Of a stretch of 64,000 bases of DNA, positions 42,828 to 51,076 are shown piece after piece. Numbering within the stretch: position 1 is the stretch's first letter; each line of letters opens with the position of its first letter. The notes under the pieces were generated by a model. That model did no database searches and was not told the origin of the DNA. It saw only the letters and a program-made list of their open reading frames with translations. The position numbers were made by a program, and so were the translations under genes. Source of the stretch: DATMER01 sp034667225 (GTDB lineage: Bacteria > Acidobacteriota > Thermoanaerobaculia > Multivoradales > UBA5704); the NCBI GenBank assembly GCA_034667225.1, contig JAXDKG010000004.1, positions 62,001-126,000 of the forward strand. Direction: 5' to 3'.

Positions 42828-44660
42828 GTGCGCTTCGACGACTTCGTGCTCCAGCTTGACACCGGCTCCCGCGGCGGGTTTCGCGCGCGGGTGCTCAAGT
42901 CCCGTTTCGGGGAGGCGACGGTCGGGTTTGCGCTCCCCTCGCTCCCGGGTACGGAACCGTCCGCCATCTCCGGAACCACCCGCGGCGCCGTCCACCGGAG
43001 CATTGACCCCGCCTTCGATGCCCGGCCTCCCCTGGAGGTTGGGACCGAGCTCTTCCGCGCGGTCTTCCAGGGCCAGGTGCGCACCCTCTTCGACAAGAGC
43101 CGCGGCCAGCTCGAGATGTCGCCGGACCTCAGACTGCGCCTCAAGATCAAGATCGACCCCGGCGAAGAAGATGCCGGAGCGCTCGCCGACCTCCCGTGGG
43201 AGCTGCTCTGCGATGCCGAGACCGAAGACTTCTTCGCCCTCTCCCGCCAGGTGTCCCTGGTCCGCTACCTCGACGTCCCGCGTCCCTCGCAGCCGATCCC
43301 GTTCACGCCGCCGCTGCGCATCCTGGCCGTGGGCGCCAACCCGAGAGGCGTGGCTCCGCTCGACCTGGAAGTAGAGGCGGAGCGGCTCGAACGGCTGAAT
43401 GGGGGAACCTCCGGGATCGAGGTGCGCGTCCTTCTCCACGCCACCGCGGGCAAAGTGCGCGAAGCCCTGTCGAGGGATGCCTGCAACATCCTCCACTTCA
43501 TGGGCCACGGCACCTTCGACCCGGCGACCGGCCAAGGGATGCTCGCCTTCGAGAAGGCGGACGGCTCGCTCGACCTGGTGAGCGGCAAGGCCTTCGCCGA
43601 CAAGCTCAAGGATGTGCCCTCCCTCGGCGTCGTGGTGCTGAACGCCTGCGATACCGCGCGAGCCCGCCACCAGGGAGGGGCCAATCCCTTTCGGGGCGTT
43701 GCCACGGCTCTCGTGCTGGGCGGCGTGCCCGCGGTGGTCGCCATGCGGCTGCCGATCTCCGACGACGCCGCGATCGGTTTCAGCACGGCGTTCTACGGGC
43801 ACCTGGCGCGCGGCGAATCGATCGACGAGGCCCTCACCGAGGGCAGGCAGGCCATCCACTCCGGCGATCCAGACGGCTTCGAGTGGGCTACTCCCGTCCT
43901 CTTCCTGCGCGCGCCCAAGGGCAACGTCTTCGCGGCAAAGCCTGCCGAGCGGCAGGTGGTGGTCGAGGCGCCGGCCCCGGAGCCTCCCCCGATGCCCGCT
44001 CCTATCGTTCCGAGGCGGGGATCGGCGTTCAAGATCGCGGCCGGCGTGGCCGGCGCCGGGCTCGTGAGCTTCGTACTTTACACTCAGCTCCCATCCGATC
44101 CACCCGTCCAGGAACAGAAACGGGATCAGGTCGTCGAGCCCACCCCGACACCCTTCGTGCCCGAGCCGGCACCCGAGCCCACACCTGAGCGGGAGAACCG
44201 GAAACCGAAGATCGAGCCGGAGCCGGAGCGCCAGGAAGCAACCACCGCGCTGCCGGTCGCCACACCGACGCCTCCACCCCCGGTTCCGGTAGAAGAGGCC
44301 CCCATCCAAAGCGCCGATCTCTCCAGCCTCTCGGTGCAGGCCGATTCGATCGAGCGGCGCGACGAGGGCGGGCTGCGGGTGACCGTGACCTTCCGGAACC
44401 AGGCTGCCCTGCCGCTGTCCGCGGCTCTCGACGGGGAAGGTTCCGCCCTCAGCGACGAGCAGGGGCGGCGCTATAACATCCTGGACTCCTCGCTTTCCAA
44501 CTGGCGGCTCGAGCTCGCCTCAGGCGCCTCCTCCCGCCACACCTTCGACTTCCAGGCACCCAAGCTGAACAGCAGCAAGTTCCTCCTCGCGCTCCGCGCC
44601 GAGGACGGCAGCCGCATCCGGGTCACCGGCGCCTCCCTGATGCTGGAAGGCCCGCCGTAG
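42828..44660 (+). CDS. Membrane-anchored CHAT-domain (caspase-like) protein
   Basis: 610 residues from GTG 42828 with GGGGGG just before it. An N-terminal region (residues ~1-120, MRFDDFVLQLDTGSRGGF) leads into a CHAT domain (about 125-375) that has the caspase-type dyad His227 (HFMGHGTF) and Cys274 (LNACDTA), plus the helix GVATALVLGGVPAVVAMRLPI typical of the family. One membrane helix (~401-421, FKIAAGVAGAGLVSFVLYTQ) is followed by a Pro/Glu/Thr linker of ~85 residues and a C-terminal beta domain (FRNQAALPLSAALDGEG). CHAT proteases act in programmed cell death, defence or signalling. The substrate is unknown and no obvious partner is adjacent. Confidence 0.85.
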   Translation: MRFDDFVLQLDTGSRGGFRARVLKSRFGEATVGFALPSLPGTEPSAISGTTRGAVHRSIDPAFDARPPLEVGTELFRAVFQGQVRTLFDKSRGQLEMSPDLRLRLKIKIDPGEEDAGALADLPWELLCDAETEDFFALSRQVSLVRYLDVPRPSQPIPFTPPLRILAVGANPRGVAPLDLEVEAERLERLNGGTSGIEVRVLLHATAGKVREALSRDACNILHFMGHGTFDPATGQGMLAFEKADGSLDLVSGKAFADKLKDVPSLGVVVLNACDTARARHQGGANPFRGVATALVLGGVPAVVAMRLPISDDAAIGFSTAFYGHLARGESIDEALTEGRQAIHSGDPDGFEWATPVLFLRAPKGNVFAAKPAERQVVVEAPAPEPPPMPAPIVPRRGSAFKIAAGVAGAGLVSFVLYTQLPSDPPVQEQKRDQVVEPTPTPFVPEPAPEPTPERENRKPKIEPEPERQEATTALPVATPTPPPPVPVEEAPIQSADLSSLSVQADSIERRDEGGLRVTVTFRNQAALPLSAALDGEGSALSDEQGRRYNILDSSLSNWRLELASGASSRHTFDFQAPKLNSSKFLLALRAEDGSRIRVTGASLMLEGPP

Positions 44661-44671
44661 GGCGGGCCTTC
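44646..44671. terminator. Strong hairpin overlapping the CHAT stop codon
   Basis: GAAGGCCCGCC (44646-44656) pairs perfectly with GGCGGGCCTTC (44661-44671) around a four-base loop that contains most of the TAG stop. It lies between the convergent CHAT and CsgG genes and may end transcription from both sides, although no T-run is present. Confidence 0.5.
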
Positions 44672-44699
44672 GATCAAATCCACCAAAGAAAAGGTTTTC

Positions 44700-45863
44700 T
44701 CAGGGGGCCTGGGTGGTATCCATCGCCGCGCACTCGGGGATCACCGGCGGCGGCACCGGGTTGGTTGCAAGCTCGACGCGGTCCCCGACCTTCAACCCGT
44801 TGCACCCCTCGACCACCTGCGCGATCGAGAAGGCATTCTGTACCGCGATGACTTCGAGCGTGCCGATTCCGCGCAGGTCCTCGCCCAGGATCGTACCGCT
44901 CTCCTTGTCCTTCACGATCCCCTTGACGGCCTGCACCGAAAGTCTGGATTGCAACGCCATCCCCTGCTGGCTCCCGGCGTTGATGAAAATGTCACCTTTC
45001 TTGATGTCGACCACGGAGCCTTTCCATTTACGATCGCGAAGGAACATGGCGATCTTGAAAGCCGCCTTGTTGGCGCAGGCGCGGAGGAGGTACGTGACCG
45101 GGGTGTTTGCCTGCGTCCCGCCCCCTCCGCCGCCGGGAGCCCCGAAGCCGAAGCTCCACTCGCCCATCCGGGCCCGCTCCAGAGTGGTGAAGAGGATCTG
45201 CCCGCTGGCCACGTCGCTCAGGGTGAACGTGACCGCGACCTCAGCCTCCTTCTTCCCGGCCGCGAAGAGACCTCCTCCCGGCCCCATGCTGCGGTTCGAG
45301 CGCTCCGGGCTCCATTCGTTGACAGTGCCGTAGACCAGGTACTGCGCGCCGAGCACCTTGCCCATGTTGGTGATCGAGGACGGGCTCGGCTCCAGAAGAT
45401 CCTTGCGGGTCTGCTGATCCTCGATCTCCTGGACCCGCTTCTGCTCGATGACATCGAAGCGCTTGGTAGCGTAGAGGGATTGCGTCAGCATCTCCTGGAT
45501 GCCGGCGACCGGCACCTCGATCTTGTCGGCGTAGCCTCTCTCCTCGGATTCGGCGGACTTGTTGATCACCTTGAGGACGCCCAGGCGGATGCGCGGCCCC
45601 TCGTAATCGGTGAATTGCAGCCCGATCCACTCCTCGTCGTTCTCGGTGTTCAAGGTGTCGCGCACCGGCCCCAGCTCTCCCTCTTCATTCCGGAAGTAGG
45701 CGATCCAGGCACCCTTCTGGATGCAGGAGCGGACCTGCTCGTCCATCACCTTTTTCTTTTCCCCGCGCTTCTTCAGCTTGTCCATGACCCCCGCCTGAGA
45801 AGGCAGGGCCAGGAGCAGGCCGACAACTGCGATCAGTGCCGCGATCCACAAACGATTTCTCAT
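44700..45863 (-). CDS. CsgG-family secreted protein
   Basis: 387 residues from ATG at 45863, selected because GGAGGGG precedes it; the longer ORF lacks a ribosome-binding site. A signal peptide (LWIAALIAVVGLLLALPSQAG) is followed by the CsgG domain: LGVLKVINKSA, GIQEMLTQSLYATKRFDVIEQKRV and LGAQYLVYGTVNEWSP. A Gly-rich loop and a C-terminal segment with repeated strands (VVDIKKGDIFINAGSQQGM, LGTLEVIAVQ) come later. The CsgG fold builds outer-membrane pores or related assemblies. No curli genes are near. Another, smaller CsgG-like gene is at 2383-3078. Confidence 0.82.
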   Translation of the reverse strand: MRNRLWIAALIAVVGLLLALPSQAGVMDKLKKRGEKKKVMDEQVRSCIQKGAWIAYFRNEEGELGPVRDTLNTENDEEWIGLQFTDYEGPRIRLGVLKVINKSAESEERGYADKIEVPVAGIQEMLTQSLYATKRFDVIEQKRVQEIEDQQTRKDLLEPSPSSITNMGKVLGAQYLVYGTVNEWSPERSNRSMGPGGGLFAAGKKEAEVAVTFTLSDVASGQILFTTLERARMGEWSFGFGAPGGGGGGTQANTPVTYLLRACANKAAFKIAMFLRDRKWKGSVVDIKKGDIFINAGSQQGMALQSRLSVQAVKGIVKDKESGTILGEDLRGIGTLEVIAVQNAFSIAQVVEGCNGLKVGDRVELATNPVPPPVIPECAAMDTTQAP

Positions 45864-46030
45864 CACCCCTCCTTGCAAAGGGCTGCCGGCAGAGCGCACG
45901 CCACCGGCCTTCCGCCGGAAGCCGCGCAACACTGCGGAACCCTTTCGTTCGCCGGGGGAGACACCGTCGAGAGATGGTTTGTTGAGCCCGTGAGAGAATA
46001 GAGTCCTCAGGGGCGCCCCGGTTCGCGCCC

Positions 46031-46093
46031 GGCGAGCGGGCCCAAACTGGAACCGTCCACATGCTGGTGGATGTGAACGGCTACTTCGAATAG
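46031..46093 (+). pseudogene. C-terminal relic of a VDVNGYFE-type secreted protein
   Basis: The plus strand encodes GERAQTGTVHMLVDVNGYFE followed by a stop (TAG at 46091). It closely matches the end of the protein encoded at 47376-50753 (GGGTVHLILDVVGYFE, then stop). No start or longer homologous frame is present upstream, so this is a fragment of a lost gene. Its last ten bases overlap the end of the TonB-domain gene on the other strand. Confidence 0.6.
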
Positions 46094-47286
46094 ACCATGA
46101 AGCTCACCGTCAGGGTGTAATAGACCGGGACCGGCTGGCCATCCAGCGTGGCGGGCTTGAACTTCCAGCGCTTGACGGCTTCCACGGCGGCCTCATCGAG
46201 CCCCATGGGCAGACCCTGGAGGACCTTGACGTCCGTGACATTGCCCTTCTCGTCGATGAGCGTGTCCAGGACCACGACGCCTGTCACCCTGGCCTCGCGC
46301 GCGTTGCTCGTATAGATTGGAGGTCGGCCGGAGATCTTCTCCGGCCGCTTGACATCCCCCTCGACGCGGTATGGCGGACCGGCCGGCGCCGGCGCCGGAG
46401 CAGGCGCCAGGATAGCCGGGGCCAACTGAGGTTTGCCGGCCTGCTTCTCGAGCTCGCCCGCTTCGTCGAGCATCGCCCCCCGCGCAGCCTCGTCGGCCAC
46501 CAGCTTCGCCTTCTGCCGGAGCAGGCGGCTCTTGACGAGCATCGCCTCCTGGGACTCTGGATTGGCATCCAGCGCCGCGGTCGCGGCCCGGAGGCCGATC
46601 TCGAGGAGCCCGTCGTCCTCTCCGGCCATGGAGCGCTCGGCCAGCTCGGTCAGGCTGAGGAGGGCGACGAGCTGGAAGATCATCTCCCGTCCGGGGCCAT
46701 CCGCCGGGGCCGCCTCCATGGCATCCCCGTACCGGTGCAGCTCCGTGAGGACGAAAGCCCGCGCGAATTGGACCTCGGGCGTGTCGGCCATGTCCTCCAG
46801 GTAGGCGAGGGCCTCCGGGAGGTGCCTGCCTCGCAGGAGGGTTTCGAGCTCAGGATGCTTCAGAGCGAAGTCCCAGAAAACATTCCTGGCGCGAAGGGCC
46901 TGCGGCTCCTCCTCGACCGTGTAGTTCACGGTGAGCGTGTAGTAGACCGGAACCGGCTTTCCATCCATCCTGGCCGGATCGAACTTCCAGGACCGGACGG
47001 CTTCCAGGGTGGCCTCGTCGAGCCCCGCGGGCAGACCCTTGAGGACCTTGGCGTCCATGACATTGCCCTGCTCGTCGATCACGGCCTCCACGATCACCAC
47101 GCCCTGCACCCGGGCCTTGCGGGCTTCGATCGTGTAGGCCGGAGGCTCGCCGGAGACCTTCTCCGGCCGCGTGACGTTCCCGCCGACGCGGTAGGGCGGG
47201 CCAGCCGGAGCAGGCTCCTGCGCCAGGGACACGGAAGCCAGGAGGAAAAGAAGCGCGGAAAGGGACGAGCGGAAGGTCGCAGGCAT
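46081..47286 (-). CDS. Exported protein with two TonB C-terminal domains
   Basis: 401 residues from ATG at 47286-47284 (AGGAGG upstream). A signal peptide (SALLFLLASVSLAQ) replaces the membrane helix of normal TonB. Two TonB_C domains frame the protein: residues ~35-125 (QGVVIVEAVIDEQGNVMDAK, LPAGLDEATLEAVRSWKF) and ~310-400 (TGVVVLDTLIDEKGNVTDVK, AVEAVKRWKFKPATLDG). They are near copies, separated by a helical, TPR-like middle. It may bind outer-membrane or periplasmic partners rather than transduce energy. It is divergent from the large PD40-repeat gene by 89 bases. Confidence 0.85.
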   Translation of the reverse strand: MPATFRSSLSALLFLLASVSLAQEPAPAGPPYRVGGNVTRPEKVSGEPPAYTIEARKARVQGVVIVEAVIDEQGNVMDAKVLKGLPAGLDEATLEAVRSWKFDPARMDGKPVPVYYTLTVNYTVEEEPQALRARNVFWDFALKHPELETLLRGRHLPEALAYLEDMADTPEVQFARAFVLTELHRYGDAMEAAPADGPGREMIFQLVALLSLTELAERSMAGEDDGLLEIGLRAATAALDANPESQEAMLVKSRLLRQKAKLVADEAARGAMLDEAGELEKQAGKPQLAPAILAPAPAPAPAGPPYRVEGDVKRPEKISGRPPIYTSNAREARVTGVVVLDTLIDEKGNVTDVKVLQGLPMGLDEAAVEAVKRWKFKPATLDGQPVPVYYTLTVSFMVYSK

Positions 47287-47375
47287 GATCAGGCCCTCCT
47301 TTGTCTCCATTGTTTCACAAGCCCTGCCATCTGGATGTAGACTGTGGTTTCGGCCAAAAAGCAAAGGGGGTCAGG

Positions 47376-50300
47376 ATGGGTATGAAGGTAGATGGGTCTG
47401 CCGCCGCGCTTCTTGCCGGCGCCCTCCTGCTGGCTGTCGATGCCCGGGCCGCCGAGCTCGTCTCAAGGGCTGCGAAGATCTGCAGCTCGGCGGAATCGTC
47501 GCATCACTACTCATCCGAGCGCTCTCTGAGCGCCGACGGCCGTTACATCGCTTTCGCAAGCTCGGCCTCCAATCTCGTGGCCGGCCAGGAAAGCCTCGAT
47601 TCGCAGAACGTCTTTCTGCGCGACCGCGTCACCGGCAGCAACGTGCTCGTCAGCCACAAGGCCGGCGCCCCCCTGACCGGCGGGAGCTGGATCTCCTCGA
47701 ACCCAACCGTCAGCGCCGACGGCAATTTCGTGCTCTTCGGCAGCCTGGCCTCGGACCTGGTCGCAGGACAGGTGGACGGCAACGACGCCGAGGATCTCTT
47801 CCTCTGGGAGAGGGCCACCGGGAACATCGTCCTGGTCAGCCACGCGGCCTCCTCGCCGGCCACCGCGGGCAACGGCGAAACGTATACGTTCACCCATTCC
47901 ACCCTGCTCAGCGCCGACGGACGCTACACCCTGTTCGGCAGCAGGGCCACGGACCTTGTGACCGGCCAAGTCGACGCCAACGACGACGGCGACGTCTATC
48001 TCTACGACCGCCTCACCGGCACCAGCACGCTCGTCAGCCACGCCTCGGGCTCGGCGGTCACCGCGGCGAACGGCGGTTCTTTCGTCCAGGCCCTCAGCTC
48101 CGACGGTCGCTACATCGTCCTTCTGACCAGCGCCACCGACCTGGTGCCCGGCGGCCAGGACGGCCTGTACTACTACGACCGTGTCGCCGGCACCCACACG
48201 TTCATTGCCCCCGGCTATGCCTACACGGCGATCAGCGCCGACGGCGGCTTCATCGCTTTCGCCAGCGAGGACGACCTGGTTCCGGGCCAGACGGGGCGAG
48301 CCGTCGGCACCGATCTCTACCTGTACAACCGCCTGACCGGCGCCATCACCCTGGTGAGCCACGCGAGCTCCTCGCCCCTGACCTCGGCCAACGGCGGCTC
48401 CGGAGCTCCCATCCTCAGCTCGGACGGCCGGTACATCGTCTTCGGCAGCGAGGCGAGCAACCTGGTCGCCGGCCAGACCGGCGCGAGCTCGTACAACCAC
48501 ATCTTCCTTTACGACCGGATGACCGGGACCAGCGTCCTGGTGGATCATGCCCAGTCCTCTCCGGTCACCGTGTCCGAAAGCTATGCCTTCGGGAAGGCTG
48601 TCAGCTCCGATGGCCGCTACGTCGCCTTCGTGAGCCTCAGCGAAAATCTGGTGGCCGGCCAGAACGGCCCCGCCGCGCAAAACCTGTTCCTGTTCGATCG
48701 CACCACCGGGCTGGTGAGCCTGGTGAGCCACGCCCACACGTCCAGCCAGACCACCGGGAGATTCGCCGCGGACAACCCCTCGATGAGCGCCGATGGACGG
48801 TGGATCGCCTTCGATTCCGGATCCGACAACCTCGATCCGGGCGACTGCAGCTACGCATTGGACGTCTTCCTCTATGACCGGGAGACCGGGCTCGTCCAGT
48901 TGGAATCTCGGCACGACCCGGCCATCCCGGCCCTGACCGGCTCGTCCGCGAGCGTCCTGCTCCCGGCCGCGGCTCCGACCCAGACCCAGAGCGGCGACGG
49001 CCGCTTCCTGGTCTTCCAAAGCGCCGCCACCAATCTGGTGACCGGCATCACGGACGAAAACGACGTCTCCGACGTCTTCCTGCACGACCGCGAGACCGGG
49101 GACGTGATCCTGGTGAGCCGCAGCGCCGCCAGCCCGGACCGCACGGCATACGGGACGTCGACCGCCGCGGCCATCAGCGGCGACGGGCGCTGGATCGCCT
49201 TCCGCAGCGAAGCCACCGACCTCGTACCCGGGCAGGTCGACGACAACGACCAGCCTGACGTCTTCCTCTATGACCGGGTGACCGGCACCATGACCCTGGT
49301 CAGCCGCAACGCATCCTCCCCGACGGTCACCAGCGATCTCATCTCCTACGATCCCAACCTGAGCGCCAACGGCCGCTACGTGGCCTTCTTCAGCAAGTCG
49401 ACCGACCTCGTACCCGGGCAGGTCGACACCTATGGCAGCGACGACGTCTTCGTCTACGACCGGCTCCTCGGAACGACCTCTCTGATCAGCCGCAAGGCGG
49501 GCACGCCGGCCGAGGCCGCGGGCTCCGCCCAATCGCCGCGCATCAGCGATGATGGCCGCTACGTGGCCTTCCTCAGCTCCGCGCAGACTCTGATCGCCGG
49601 TGCGGTTTACCCCAATCCGAGCCAGAACGTCTTCCTGCGCGACCGCTGGGCGGGGACCACGGTCCTGGTGAGCCGCACCGCCGGGCCTGGCGCGCCGACC
49701 TCTGCCGGTCACTCCGCCGACCCTGTGCTCAGCACCGATGGCCGCTTCCTGGCGTTCCACAGCTTTGGCGTGAACCTCGTCGCAGGCCAGACGGACACCA
49801 ACGCACAAGCCGACATCTTCGTCTACGACCGGCTGCTGGATGCCATGGCCCTGATCAGCCATGTCCCCGGCGCGCCGCTCACCACCGGCAATGGCCCTTC
49901 GTACACGCCGCGAATCAGCCCGGAAGGCACCTTCATCGCCTTCGAGAGCTGGGCCACGGACCTGGTGCCCGGCCAGACGGATTCCAATGCGGAGCGCGAC
50001 GTCTTCCTGTACGACCGCCGGACCGGAGAGCTCGCCCTGGTCAGCCACGCCGCGGGCTCGCCCACCACGGCGGGCAGCGCCGCCTCCTTCAGGTCCCCGG
50101 TCTCGGCCGGCGGCAAGGTGGCCTTCGTCAGCCGCGCCGAGGATCTGATCGATGGTCAGGACGACCTCTCCACGACCTATGACGTCTTCCTCTATGACCC
50201 CGCCTCCGGCAGCAACCGGCTCCTCAGCGGCGCCGGCTCCTCGGAAACCGTGACCGGCTACGGCAACGGTTTCGCGGCCGGCATCAGCCGCAACGGCCGC

Positions 50301-50753
50301 TCCACGTATTTCGATTCGAGCGCGAACGACCTGGTGGAAGGGGATTACAACGGCACCGTCGACGTTTTCGCCGACCACGCGCCTGTGCCGCCCACCGACT
50401 TCTATACCGTCCTGCCCTGCCGCCTGCTGGATACGCGGGAGTCCGAGCCCCTGGTCTCCGACACCACCGGGCTCCTCGCCGTGCATGGCGCTTGCGGCCT
50501 CCCGGCTACGGCCCGGGCTCTCGCGGTCAATGTCACCGCGCTGGGAGCCACGGCCCCGGGGCACCTCCGGTTTCACGAGGGCGGGCTCGCCGCCCCGAAT
50601 GCCTCGACGATCAACTTCTCCGGTGGAACGACGCGCGCCAACAACGCCATCCTTCCGCTGAGCCTGGCCGAGCGCGGCCTCGGCGTAACGCCGTTCGTCA
50701 CGGGCGGCGGCACCGTCCATCTGATCCTCGACGTGGTCGGCTACTTCGAGTGA
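47376..50753 (+). CDS. Very large secreted PD40-like repeat protein
   Basis: 1125 residues from ATG 47376 (AAAGGGGG upstream). A signal peptide (AALLAGALLLAVDARA) precedes about 17 repeats of ~58 residues with the pattern S-DGRYIAF-S-A-(D/N)LV-GQ-D-N---DVFLYDR-TG---LVSHA-GSP-T. These look like WD40/TolB-like blades and would make two or more propellers. The C-terminal ~120 residues are another domain (FYTVLPCRLLDTRESEPLV, CGLPATARALAVNVTALGA, HLILDVVGYFE) seen at the end of many secreted acidobacterial-type proteins. A relic of that domain is at 46031-46093. Likely a surface or secreted binding protein. Confidence 0.85.
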   Translation: MGMKVDGSAAALLAGALLLAVDARAAELVSRAAKICSSAESSHHYSSERSLSADGRYIAFASSASNLVAGQESLDSQNVFLRDRVTGSNVLVSHKAGAPLTGGSWISSNPTVSADGNFVLFGSLASDLVAGQVDGNDAEDLFLWERATGNIVLVSHAASSPATAGNGETYTFTHSTLLSADGRYTLFGSRATDLVTGQVDANDDGDVYLYDRLTGTSTLVSHASGSAVTAANGGSFVQALSSDGRYIVLLTSATDLVPGGQDGLYYYDRVAGTHTFIAPGYAYTAISADGGFIAFASEDDLVPGQTGRAVGTDLYLYNRLTGAITLVSHASSSPLTSANGGSGAPILSSDGRYIVFGSEASNLVAGQTGASSYNHIFLYDRMTGTSVLVDHAQSSPVTVSESYAFGKAVSSDGRYVAFVSLSENLVAGQNGPAAQNLFLFDRTTGLVSLVSHAHTSSQTTGRFAADNPSMSADGRWIAFDSGSDNLDPGDCSYALDVFLYDRETGLVQLESRHDPAIPALTGSSASVLLPAAAPTQTQSGDGRFLVFQSAATNLVTGITDENDVSDVFLHDRETGDVILVSRSAASPDRTAYGTSTAAAISGDGRWIAFRSEATDLVPGQVDDNDQPDVFLYDRVTGTMTLVSRNASSPTVTSDLISYDPNLSANGRYVAFFSKSTDLVPGQVDTYGSDDVFVYDRLLGTTSLISRKAGTPAEAAGSAQSPRISDDGRYVAFLSSAQTLIAGAVYPNPSQNVFLRDRWAGTTVLVSRTAGPGAPTSAGHSADPVLSTDGRFLAFHSFGVNLVAGQTDTNAQADIFVYDRLLDAMALISHVPGAPLTTGNGPSYTPRISPEGTFIAFESWATDLVPGQTDSNAERDVFLYDRRTGELALVSHAAGSPTTAGSAASFRSPVSAGGKVAFVSRAEDLIDGQDDLSTTYDVFLYDPASGSNRLLSGAGSSETVTGYGNGFAAGISRNGRSTYFDSSANDLVEGDYNGTVDVFADHAPVPPTDFYTVLPCRLLDTRESEPLVSDTTGLLAVHGACGLPATARALAVNVTALGATAPGHLRFHEGGLAAPNASTINFSGGTTRANNAILPLSLAERGLGVTPFVTGGGTVHLILDVVGYFE

Positions 50754-50788
50754 TTGAGGCCTCGCTCTCGGCCGTTTTGAAGCCCCAA

Positions 50789-51060
50789 CGAGTGGTTTGA
50801 GCGGTCTACCCACTGGGTAGCTCGCGCAAACGAGCGGGTTGGTGGCTCAAACGAGTGGTTGGCGGCTCCAACGGCTGGATTGGCGGCTCAAACGAGCCGT
50901 TTGAGGCGTCTATCCACTGGGTAGCTCGCGCAAACGAGCGGGTTGGTGGCTCAAACGAGTGATTGGCGGCTCCAACGGCTGGATTGGCGGCTCAAACGAG
51001 TCATTTGAGGCGTCTACCCACTGGGTAGCTCGCGCAAACGAGCCGTTTGCGGGGTCTACC
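50789..51060. repeat. Tandem array of ~21-bp repeats arranged in 104-bp higher-order units
   Basis: About 13 units of 20-22 bases, such as CAAACGAGTGGTTGGCGG, CTACCCACTGGGTAGCTCG, CCAACGGCTGGATTGGCGG. Five units make a higher-order block that repeats at 50805, 50909 and 51013, exactly 104 bases apart; the third copy is partial. The first two blocks differ at only a few positions. Many units are palindromic (CTACCCACTGGGTAG; CAAACGAGCCGTTTG). It fills the gap between two large secreted-protein genes, ending 17 bases before the start of the second. The element shares its core (AAACGAGTGGGTAG) with the array at 11957-12143. Confidence 0.9.
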
Positions 51061-51076
51061 CCTGTATCCTCTTAGG

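Noticed and set aside
47511..50813. 1100-codon open frame on the minus strand
   Set aside because: It mirrors the PD40-repeat gene. The plus strand has signal peptide, ribosome-binding site and repeat logic; the antisense frame is open only because of high GC and repeated codon pattern.
50789..51060. CRISPR or iteron-type origin
   Set aside because: No spacers, no rep or dnaA gene and no AT-rich unwinding region; tandem units with higher-order duplication explain it.
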